A stretch of 64,000 nt of DNA from Archangium violaceum (lineage in GTDB: Bacteria > Myxococcota > Myxococcia > Myxococcales > Myxococcaceae). The translations under genes were made by a program, and so were the position numbers. The number at the start of each line of letters is the position of its first letter. The stretch's first letter is position 1. Under the pieces are notes generated by a model. The model searched no databases and had not been told where the DNA came from. It was given only the letters and a program-made list of their open reading frames with translations. This document shows positions 56,735 to 64,000 of the stretch, in pieces. The stretch lies in the NCBI RefSeq assembly GCF_016887565.1, contig NZ_CP069396.1:12010001-12074000 (forward strand), read 5' to 3'.

Positions 56735-58540
56735 ATGCCGTCGGGCACAGCCAGAGACGAGGTCGAGGCGACTCCCGTCGCCACCGAAGCGGGTACACCC
56801 CCAGCCGGAGCCGTTTCCTCGGCCCTGTCGTTGCGTGCTCTGGCACTCGGCAGCCTCATCGGCGCGCTCATGTGCCTGTCCAACCTCTACGTGGGATTGA
56901 AGACCGGCCTCGCCTTCCCGGCCGCCCTCATCGCCTGCGTCGTCGGACTCGGGGCGCAGGGCGCTCTCATGAAGCTGAGCTCCTCCCTCTTCGGGCCCAG
57001 GCTCAGCCTCCAGGAGACGAGCGCCATGCAGTCCGCCGCCTCCTCCGCCGGCTACTCCACCGGTGGCACCATCGTCACCGCGAGCGTCGGCTACCTGCTG
57101 CTCTCCGGCCACCACCCTCCCCTCTGGGCCCTCCTGCTGTGGACCCTGCTCGGCTCCGCGCTCGGCGTCGTCCTCGCCCTGCCCCTGCAGCGCGCCTTCA
57201 TCCGCCGCGAGCCCCTGCCCTTCCCCTCCGGTCTCGCCGCCGCCTCCGTGGCGCGCTCGCTCCACGCCGGAGATGAGTCGGGCCGGCGCGGCGCACGGGC
57301 ACTCGGCGCCGGGGCGCTCGGGGCGGGACTCCTGGCGTTCGCTCGTGATGGGCTCCAGTGGCTCCCCGCAGCGCTCGCGTTGCCGGGCGCCCTGCTCGGT
57401 GTGCCGCTGGAGAGTCTGTCCTTCGCCCTCGACCTCACGCTCGTTCCGCTGGGCACCGGTGCGCTCGTGGGGCTGCGGGTCGGGACTTCTCTGCTGCTCG
57501 GCTCGCTCGTGTGCTTCGGCGCTCTCGCGCCCTGGCTGCTCGGGCGCGGGATGATCGCCCAGCCGGGGTTCTTCGGGGTGCTCGAGTGGAGCATGTGGCC
57601 GGGCGCCGCCCTGGTGACGAGCGCCTCCTTCACGCACCTGGCGCTCCAGCGCGGGCTCTTGCGCCGCACGCTCGGAGCATTGTTCGGCTCGCGCCCGTCC
57701 GGGGACTCACAGCCCGATGCGGCGGAGGTTCCCCGCTCGTGGTTCCTCGCCGCGACCGCGGTGCTCTCGCTGGGGCTCGTGGCCGTGGGCACGGTGACCT
57801 TCGAGATTCCCTGGCCTCTCGGCGTGCTGGGCGTGCTGCTCTCCTTCGCGCTCGCCGCCGTGGCGTGCCGCGCCACGGGTGAGACGGACATCACCCCCAC
57901 CGGTCCGCTCGGTCAGCTGGCCCAGCTCGTCTTCGGGGTGCTCCTGCCGGGCAACACCGTGGCCAACGCCATGGCCTCCAGCCTCTCCGGCAACATCGCG
58001 TCCTCCAGCGCGGATCTGCTCACCGATGTGAAGGCAGGGTACCTGCTCGGAGTCCCTCCCCGGCAGACCTTCCTCGCCCAGCTCTGGGGCTGCCTCGTCG
58101 GCTCGGCCCTCATCGTCCCCGTCTTCTTCCTGCTGGTGCCGGACACCTCGGCCATCTCCGAGACGCGCTTCCCCGCTCCCGCCGGCTTCTTCGTGGCCGG
58201 CGTGGCGCGCGTGCTCTCCACCGGGCTCGGAAGTCTCTCCGAGGCGGCGCGCTGGGGTGCGCTCATCGGAGGACTCGCCGGCGTGGTGCTCGTCCTCCTG
58301 GAGCGCTTCGCTCCCGAGCCGGTGCGGCGCTTCGTCCCCTCCCCCATCGCCCTGGGGCTCGCCTTCGCGCTGCCCGCCTCGGTGTCCCTGTCCATCTTCC
58401 TGGGCTCGTTGGCCGCAGCGCTCCTGGCCCGCTGGAGGCCCGTCCTCGCGGACGCGGCCACGGTGCCGCTGGCCTCGGGGCTCATCGCCGGAGAAAGTCT
58501 GGTGAGCCTGCTCGCTTTGCTGTTCTCCGCTTCCTCCTGA
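56735..58540 (+). CDS. OPT-family oligopeptide/metal-chelate transporter
   Basis: A 601-residue polytopic transporter with about 14-16 helices. OPT signatures are LMCLSNLYVGLKTGL (about 46-60), ETSAMQSAASSAGYSTGG, GETDITPTGPLGQLAQLVFG, and ADLLTDVKAGYLLGVPPRQTFLAQLWG. OPT proteins import oligopeptides or peptide-bound metals with protons. The frame is open upstream to 56,492, but ATG 56,735 is the first start that precedes protein-like sequence (GGAG 14 bp upstream). No chelate-synthesis gene is adjacent, so the cargo is unknown. Confidence 0.88.
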   Translation: MPSGTARDEVEATPVATEAGTPPAGAVSSALSLRALALGSLIGALMCLSNLYVGLKTGLAFPAALIACVVGLGAQGALMKLSSSLFGPRLSLQETSAMQSAASSAGYSTGGTIVTASVGYLLLSGHHPPLWALLLWTLLGSALGVVLALPLQRAFIRREPLPFPSGLAAASVARSLHAGDESGRRGARALGAGALGAGLLAFARDGLQWLPAALALPGALLGVPLESLSFALDLTLVPLGTGALVGLRVGTSLLLGSLVCFGALAPWLLGRGMIAQPGFFGVLEWSMWPGAALVTSASFTHLALQRGLLRRTLGALFGSRPSGDSQPDAAEVPRSWFLAATAVLSLGLVAVGTVTFEIPWPLGVLGVLLSFALAAVACRATGETDITPTGPLGQLAQLVFGVLLPGNTVANAMASSLSGNIASSSADLLTDVKAGYLLGVPPRQTFLAQLWGCLVGSALIVPVFFLLVPDTSAISETRFPAPAGFFVAGVARVLSTGLGSLSEAARWGALIGGLAGVVLVLLERFAPEPVRRFVPSPIALGLAFALPASVSLSIFLGSLAAALLARWRPVLADAATVPLASGLIAGESLVSLLALLFSASS

Positions 58541-58556
58541 GCCCCGTGCGCCCGCG

Positions 58557-59381
58557 TCAGTGGATCTCCACGTTGAAGGCCATGCCCGCGATGGCCTTGA
58601 AGTCATCGAAGTACACGCGCCACTTCGAGCCGTCGTAGTAAACGCTGGCGGGGCTGTTGTTGTAGATGGACGCCGCCGACCAGTTCTTGGTCAGGGTGAT
58701 GATGGCGTTGGGGTTGCCGTTGAGCAGCACGTGGTCGATGACCGCGGTGTGACCCACGGTGGTGCTCGGAACCACCAGGGTGAACGCGAAGCGGCTGGCC
58801 GTCTGCACGTTCACGCTGAAGGCCATGCCCGTGGCCATCGCGACCGTGGTGTCCTCGTTGAAGATGGCCCACTTGCCCTGGAAGCTGTCGTACCAGACGC
58901 CGATGTCGCTCTTGTTGTAGGTGCCCTTCCACAGGTGCGTCGCGGTCACCAGGGCCGAGGGGTTGCCGTTGGTCAGCGGGTGGTTGAGGTACGTGATGTG
59001 GCCGCTGGTGTTGGCCGTCGTCACGTCGTGCACGAAGCCCTGGCCCACCGCCACGTTGAAGGACGCGTCCAGGGGCATCTGGCACGAGGTGTCCTGGTTG
59101 AAGATGCCCCAGGAGCCACCCGCGTAATACACGCCGACGATGCAGTTGAGGTAGGTGGCCGGAATCCCCGGCGGGTTCCAGTTGTGCGTCACCCGGATGA
59201 TGGCGTTCGGGTCGCTCAGGACGCTCGGGTGGCTGACGAACGTGATGTGGCCGCTCTTGTTCGCCGTCGTGGTCCGGTGGACGAACGTGCGCTGGCTCGT
59301 CTGGGCCTGGGCCGAGGTGGACAGGACGAGGGCCAGGACAACGGCGCTCAGCAGCGACGGCAGGGTCTTCGTGATCTTCAT
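58557..59381 (-). CDS. exported triple-repeat protein (DUF7452-type)
   Basis: A 274-residue secreted protein with a signal peptide (MKITKTLPSLLSAVVLALVLSTSAQA; AGGAG upstream). Three repeats of about 85 residues follow, each with the pattern FVH(D/R)xTTANxSGHITxxxHPL.nG.P.A...xTHxW......y....gVyY..g.W.IFN.D......gxxFNV. The repeat type matches DUF7452, of unknown function and common in myxobacterial secretomes. The third repeat is the most diverged (PSTTVGHTAVIDHVLLNGNPNAIITLTKNW). It is convergent with the OPT gene. Confidence 0.8.
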   Translation of the reverse strand: MKITKTLPSLLSAVVLALVLSTSAQAQTSQRTFVHRTTTANKSGHITFVSHPSVLSDPNAIIRVTHNWNPPGIPATYLNCIVGVYYAGGSWGIFNQDTSCQMPLDASFNVAVGQGFVHDVTTANTSGHITYLNHPLTNGNPSALVTATHLWKGTYNKSDIGVWYDSFQGKWAIFNEDTTVAMATGMAFSVNVQTASRFAFTLVVPSTTVGHTAVIDHVLLNGNPNAIITLTKNWSAASIYNNSPASVYYDGSKWRVYFDDFKAIAGMAFNVEIH

Positions 59382-59582
59382 CGTGAGGCTCCTGGGACAG
59401 TGGGAATCCGAAAGGACCCAGAGCACCCGCCGTGCCAGCGCCTCGCGGCGGGGTTCCACGAGGAAGTCCCGAGGGAAGTGTCTCGGAGGCCAGGGGCCGC
59501 GAGTGGACAGGCAGGACACAGCCGTAGCCGGGGCGGATACGGCGGGCGCATCGAGCGGTAGAATGCGCTCCCCGCCCTCCCC

Positions 59583-62500
59583 ATGCGCTGTCCCACCTGT
59601 CACCGCCGGCTCGTTCCCGGCGCGGCCTGCCCCATCGATGGACCGTGCGAGCCGCGCCCCTCGCTCGCGCCGGACGAGGCCTCCCCACCGTGCCCGGAAG
59701 GCCATGTGCTCGTCTCGCTGCTGGGAGCGGGCGGCGCGAGCCGGGTGTACGCCGCCCATCGTGAGGATGGCCGGATGGTGGCGCTCAAGCTCGGCGGCCC
59801 CGGCACCCGGGAGCGATTCGCGCGCGAAGCCGAGGCCCTGCGGCGCCTGGGCCCCCCGGACGTCCCCTCGCTCCTCGGGTCCGGAGAGGTGGAGGGCCGC
59901 CCCTTCCTCGTCATGGAGCGGCTGGAAGGAGAGACGCTGGCGGAGTGGATGGCGCGCCAGCCCGGGAACGGAGCCGCGCGCCCCGAGGAGGCGCTCGCGC
60001 TGACGCGGCAGGTGGGCGAGGTGCTCGGACGCGTCCATGCCGCGGGGCTCGTGCACCGGGACCTCAAGCCGGAGAACGTCTTCCTGCGCACCGGCGGCAC
60101 GGTGGCCCTCCTGGACTTCGGCCTCGCCCGGATGGACGAGGCAGGGCCGTCCCCGGACCTCACGCGGGCGGGACAGCGGCTCGGCACCGTGCACTACATG
60201 GCCCCCGAGCAGTGCCAGGACGCACGCCACGTGGATGCCCGCGCGGACGTCTACGCTCTGGGCGTCCTCCTCTTCGAACTGCTCACCGGCCGGCCTCCCT
60301 TCATCGGCGAGGCCCCGGAGGTGGTGCGGGGACACCTCACGCTGCGGCCTCCCCGTCCCTCCTCGCTCGCCCCCGTGCCCGCGGAGGTGGAGGCGCTCCT
60401 GCTGCGCTGTCTCGCCAAGGAGCCCCAGGCCCGCTTCGAGAACGGAGCCGCGCTGGCCCGGGCCCTGCGCGCGGTGGAGGAGGTGCTCGCCCGAGGCGGA
60501 ACGGAGCCCCGCGCGCCCGCACCCACGGTGTCCCCGCCGGCCGCGCCGTCCACCTCCAGCCTCCGCCGCGTCGCGCTCCTCGGTGTCGGGCTGCGTGCCA
60601 CGGCCCGCGCGGTGCTCGACCGGGTCGCCCCCGAGGGAGGAGCCCTGGGCAGGCTCCAGGGAGAGACGTGCCTCGTCACCTTCCATGAGCACCCGTCTCC
60701 CGGGGTGGGCCTGCGTGCCGCCGCCCGGGCCGCTCGCGCGCTGCTGAACGCGGGGCTGGTCCACGCTGCGGTGCTGCACGTGGCCGAGCTGCGGGTACGT
60801 CCCGGACGCTCGGGGACGCGGCTGGCGGGCGTGGCGCTCGAGAAGCCCGAGTCGTGGTGGACGGCCAGCTCCGGGCCCGCCGTTCAACTGACGGCGGAGG
60901 CCGCCGCGCTCCTCGCGCCCCACGAGGTGCTCGCCTCGACTCCCGGCCGTTTCATGCTCGCGGAGCACGGTGCCCTCGATTCGACCGAGGCCTCGTGGGA
61001 GACACCGCCGCCCCTGGTGGGCCGTGAGGAGCTCCTGGCCGAGCTGTCCACCACCGCCCGCCAGGCACTCTCCGAACGGGTGCCCTGCCTCACCCTCCTG
61101 GAGGGCGATCCGGGCCAGGGCAAGAGCCGGCTCCTGGCCGCCCTGACCGAGGCCCTCGCGGCGGAGCCGGTGCGCCTCCTCTCGCTGCGGGCCCCCGCTC
61201 CCGACACCACCCAGGAGCCGCTCTCCGTCCAGCTCGAGCGCACGCTGGATGGGCTCGGGGCACCTCCGGCTCCCCTCCCGGAGAGCGCGGAGGCGGCGGC
61301 GAGGCTCGCCACGCGGCTCCGAACACTGGCCCGGGAGAGGCCCCTCGCGCTGCTCATCGACGATGCACACCAGACGGATGCCGTCTGTCTGGACGCCCTG
61401 GAGCGAGCCACCCTCGGCGGAGAGGCCCTGCCGCTCTGGGTGTGCCTCGCCGCGCCGCCGGAGCTCCGCGCCCCGCGGCCCCACCTGGGCGACCGTGCCG
61501 CGCGCACCACCCTGCACCCGGTGACACCGCTTCCCTCCTCCGCCGCCCGTGCCCTGTTGCGCGAGCTGCTGCGGCCCGTGGAGTTCATCGCCGAGCCGGT
61601 GCTCGCCCACCTCGAGTCCCTCACCCAGGGCAACCCGCTAGCGCTCGTCGAGCTGGTGCGCGCCCTGCGCGAGACGGGCGCGGTGCGGCCCGGGGCCCGG
61701 AGTGGCACCTGGGTGCTCGCCCCGGACGAGCTGCCGCGCGAGGCCATCACCACCCCCTTCGAGCGGGTGGTGCACCGCGCCCGCTCCGCGCTGCCGCACA
61801 CCTCGCGTCTGCTGGCCTCGCTGTGCGCCGTGCTGGGCGAGTCCCTCCATATAAAGGATGTGGAGGCGGCCCAGCATGCGCTGGACGTGGCGGAGGAGCC
61901 GCAACGGGAGCTGGCGGCGCTCGACGCGGGCGCGGGCCTGGAGCGGCTCGCGCGCGCGGGGGTGCTCGAGGCCCGGGGAGACGGGCGCTACACCTTCCGC
62001 CACCGCATGCTGCGAGACGCGCTGAAGGCGGACACCCCGGCGCCCCTCCGCCGAGCCCTGCACCGGGCCGCGCTCCACGCCCTCCTGGCCGGAGGAGACG
62101 TGACACCCGAGTCCCCCGACATCCCCGCCCCCCGGCTGCTGCGACTGGCCGAGCACGCCGCCGCCTGCGGAGAGCATGGCACCGCGAGCCGGGCCTTCCT
62201 CTCCCTCGGAGAGCGCGCTCGGGCCGCCCACCGGGACGTGGAGGCGGAGCGGGCCTACAGCGCCGCGCTCGCGCACCTCCCGGAGTCCCACCCGCTGCGC
62301 GAGCGGGCCCTCGGAGGACGAGGCCGCGTGCGCAGCCGCACCCAGCGCTTCAGCGAGGCCATCGAGGACCTCGCCGCGGCGCGAGCGCTCGCGGATGCGC
62401 GGGGAGACGACGCGGCGGTGGTGGACCTGCTGCTCGTGGAGGCGACGCTGCACGACTGGCTGGAACGGCCGGAGGACTCCCAGCGCGCCGCCGAGCAGGC

Positions 62501-63419
62501 CTTCCTGCGGGAGGAGCGGCTCGCGGATGCGCGGCTTCGGCTGCGGTGCGCGCTGGCCCGGGGCCGGCACCATGCGCGCGAGGGCCGGTGGCGGGAGGCC
62601 GTGGACGTGCTCGCCCCCGCCGTCGCCGAGGCGGAGCGGCTGGACGACTTCGAGTCGGAGGCCATCGGCCGGCTGGTGCTCGGCGTGGCTCTCGCGTTCC
62701 TGCTGCGGGTGGACGAGTCGGCCGCGTGCTTCGAGGAGACCCTCACCCGGAGCCGGGCGCGGGGAGACCTGCTGCACCTGGGCACGGCACACCTCAACCG
62801 CCTGCAGCTGTGGCTGAGACTCCAGTCCGTGGAGCCGGCGCTGGTGGACCTGCGGGAGGCCGTGCGGGTGGCGCGCGAGCTGGGCCACGTGCAGCTGGAG
62901 CGGTGGGCCTCCTACAACCTCGCGGAGGTGTACCACTGGAGTGGCCGGAGCCCGGAGGCACTGCCCTACGCACGGCGAGCGCTGGCGCTCGGGGAGCGCT
63001 TCTTCGGAGACGCGCGGGTGGCACTGGACGCGGTGCTCGTCGCCCGTGTCGCCGCCGTGCTGGGCGAGTCCACCCTGGCGCACGAGAGCCTCGCCTGGGT
63101 GGAGCACCGCGTCCCCGCCGGGCAGCTGGGTCCCATGATGCGCGTGCACATGGAGCTCACCCGGAAGCTCCTGGCCCGAGCCGATCATCCCCCCGTCCCG
63201 GAAGAGGAACTCGCCGCCTGGCAGGAGCTCATCGACGCGTCCGCGCCAGTCGCCACGGACGACGAGGCGCTGGAGGTCCTGCATCACGCCATCGAAGCGG
63301 CCCTGGCGTCCGGCCAGTCCACCCGGGCGAGGGCGTGGTGGGACGAGGCGTGGAAGCGGTCCGCCGGTGCCCTCCACTGGAAGCCCCGGCTGTCCACGCT
63401 GGAGTCCCGGCTCGGCTGA
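59583..63419 (+). CDS. Ser/Thr protein kinase fused to ATPase and TPR region (PknK/AAA_16 type)
   Basis: A 1,278-residue multidomain regulator. An N-terminal zinc knuckle (CPTC 3-6, CPIDGPC 16-22) precedes a Hanks kinase: glycine loop LGAGGASRVY 47-56, K69, HRDLKPEN 158-165, DFG 178-180, APEQ 207-210. A diverged domain (about 330-470, LVTFHEHPSPGVGLRAAARAARALL) resembles the cyclase-like module seen in such proteins. A STAND/AAA_16 ATPase follows (VGREELL, then EGDPGQGKSRLL near 508-516, LLIDDAH). The C-terminal half is TPR-like helices. There is no transmembrane segment, so it is cytoplasmic. Kinase residues are complete. Targets are unknown. Confidence 0.9.
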   Translation: MRCPTCHRRLVPGAACPIDGPCEPRPSLAPDEASPPCPEGHVLVSLLGAGGASRVYAAHREDGRMVALKLGGPGTRERFAREAEALRRLGPPDVPSLLGSGEVEGRPFLVMERLEGETLAEWMARQPGNGAARPEEALALTRQVGEVLGRVHAAGLVHRDLKPENVFLRTGGTVALLDFGLARMDEAGPSPDLTRAGQRLGTVHYMAPEQCQDARHVDARADVYALGVLLFELLTGRPPFIGEAPEVVRGHLTLRPPRPSSLAPVPAEVEALLLRCLAKEPQARFENGAALARALRAVEEVLARGGTEPRAPAPTVSPPAAPSTSSLRRVALLGVGLRATARAVLDRVAPEGGALGRLQGETCLVTFHEHPSPGVGLRAAARAARALLNAGLVHAAVLHVAELRVRPGRSGTRLAGVALEKPESWWTASSGPAVQLTAEAAALLAPHEVLASTPGRFMLAEHGALDSTEASWETPPPLVGREELLAELSTTARQALSERVPCLTLLEGDPGQGKSRLLAALTEALAAEPVRLLSLRAPAPDTTQEPLSVQLERTLDGLGAPPAPLPESAEAAARLATRLRTLARERPLALLIDDAHQTDAVCLDALERATLGGEALPLWVCLAAPPELRAPRPHLGDRAARTTLHPVTPLPSSAARALLRELLRPVEFIAEPVLAHLESLTQGNPLALVELVRALRETGAVRPGARSGTWVLAPDELPREAITTPFERVVHRARSALPHTSRLLASLCAVLGESLHIKDVEAAQHALDVAEEPQRELAALDAGAGLERLARAGVLEARGDGRYTFRHRMLRDALKADTPAPLRRALHRAALHALLAGGDVTPESPDIPAPRLLRLAEHAAACGEHGTASRAFLSLGERARAAHRDVEAERAYSAALAHLPESHPLRERALGGRGRVRSRTQRFSEAIEDLAAARALADARGDDAAVVDLLLVEATLHDWLERPEDSQRAAEQAFLREERLADARLRLRCALARGRHHAREGRWREAVDVLAPAVAEAERLDDFESEAIGRLVLGVALAFLLRVDESAACFEETLTRSRARGDLLHLGTAHLNRLQLWLRLQSVEPALVDLREAVRVARELGHVQLERWASYNLAEVYHWSGRSPEALPYARRALALGERFFGDARVALDAVLVARVAAVLGESTLAHESLAWVEHRVPAGQLGPMMRVHMELTRKLLARADHPPVPEEELAAWQELIDASAPVATDDEALEVLHHAIEAALASGQSTRARAWWDEAWKRSAGALHWKPRLSTLESRLG

Positions 63420-63574
63420 GCCCGGCGTGTGCCCTGGCCGTCCACACCGGGGAGGGCCTGTAACCTGGCGGTCCACACCCCGGACGCGCGCCGGAGACAC
63501 TCCCGGGAGAGGGCGCGGGAAACTCCTGGAAGGCCCGGAAGTTGCTGAGGGCCTCGGGTATGAGGAGAGCATCG

Positions 63575-64000
63575 ATGCACGACCTGATGACGACCCGGTT
63601 CCTCCACCGCCTGCTGCTGGCGATGGCCCTGATGGGGCTCACCTGGGCGGGCGAGGCGGGAGCCACGCGCTGGGGCAACGGCCTGAACACCTGGGATTTG
63701 CGCTTCAACGCGCTCTCGGCCAACCCGGAGGCCAACGCCAGGATGGTGCAGGCACCGCTGCGCGCCGACATCTATGCGCTGTGGACGGGAGACAGCGTGC
63801 TGAGGGATCAGCTCGAGGACTCCAGCGCCCGCGCGTTCATGCAGTACGTGGTGGCGTGCGCGCTCGAGCCGTCACAGACCCTGTCGTGGACCGACCGGGC
63901 GGGCAGATACTACAAGTGGAAGGGCGAGCTCGGGCTGTGTCCCGCCTGGGCCTCGGGCGCGGCCTCCGAGCAGTGCCAGCGCTGGGTGTCTGCCTGCGTC
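63575..64000 (+). CDS. exported hypothetical protein (3' end outside window)
   Basis: At least 142 residues from ATG 63,575 (GGAGAG upstream), with a signal peptide (HRLLLAMALMGLTWAGEAGA) and a mature part beginning TRWGNGLNTWDLRFNALSANPEANARMV. Cysteines are frequent toward the window end (CALEP, LGLCPAWA, QCQRWVSACV). No family is recognised. It is 155 bp downstream of the kinase gene on the same strand and may be independent. It is cut by the window edge. Confidence 0.6.
   Translation, partial: MHDLMTTRFLHRLLLAMALMGLTWAGEAGATRWGNGLNTWDLRFNALSANPEANARMVQAPLRADIYALWTGDSVLRDQLEDSSARAFMQYVVACALEPSQTLSWTDRAGRYYKWKGELGLCPAWASGAASEQCQRWVSACV

Noticed and set aside
58557-61610. Minus-strand 1,017-codon frame
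   Set aside because: Only 58,557-59,381 is real. The rest is the antisense of the kinase gene and has Arg/Gly-rich shadow composition.

Overview
The window is about 68-70% G+C, with near-saturated GC3 in most genes, strong GGAG-type ribosome binding sites and dense lipoprotein, secreted-protein and Ser/Thr-kinase content. ELWxxDGT repeats ending in a Gly-Cys/transmembrane/Arg tail (GC_trans_RRR type), a FeeM-type acyltransferase, an Imm11 immunity protein and a secreted lipoxygenase together point to a myxobacterium, most likely of the Cystobacterineae (Archangium/Cystobacter group). This is inference from gene content; no marker gene such as rRNA is present.

Layout. 1-9,050: an incomplete OmpR-type response regulator, two secreted hydrolases, an O-methyltransferase, a JmjC-like cupin protein, an outer-membrane/VTT pair, a divergent ArsR/Old-Yellow-Enzyme pair with an operator-like palindrome, and a PAP2-type membrane protein. 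9,090-13,610: HflX, a broken beta/gamma-crystallin gene, an LA_2272-type surface repeat protein, an Mpo1-like protein and a DUF5995 protein. 13,760-15,720 is decayed: a tRNA 3'-end fragment, a frameshifted gene and a CadD-like remnant. 15,862-19,590: lipoxygenase, NmrA-type reductase and SUKH protein.

19,665-33,900 is an accessory island lying between two direct copies of a ~510-bp segment. It holds an IS630 deletion derivative, IS91-type and serine-recombinase remnants, a REP-associated tyrosine transposase flanked by inverted repeats, a large ELWxxDGT surface protein, and two tandem lipoprotein paralogues that share a near-identical core. 34,000-44,550 mixes remnants (IS91-type tail, MMPL fragment, orphan Imm11) with intact genes (dCache histidine kinase, prepilin with a homopolymer frameshift, AT-rich desaturase, FeeM-like acyltransferase, FAD oxidase). 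44,553-64,000 is mostly intact: two divergent lipoproteins (one a DUF6055 metallopeptidase), PfpI, DUF4386/LysR, cytochrome c'-like, a possible caspase-fold protein, metallophosphoesterase, SDR/LysR, an OPT transporter, a DUF7452 protein and a 1,278-residue kinase-ATPase-TPR regulator.

The most distinctive feature is in the spacers. Several hold short second copies of genes from this window that keep a 5' piece and a 3' piece and lack the middle (25,854; 29,272; 48,076; 54,576). A 254-bp tail copy lies at 39,041, and the putative Imm11 partner toxin at 35,429 is collapsed in the same way. Together with the direct repeats, the 56-bp tRNA-like inverted repeats and the gene-conversion tract, this suggests a region repeatedly remodelled by duplication and deletion.
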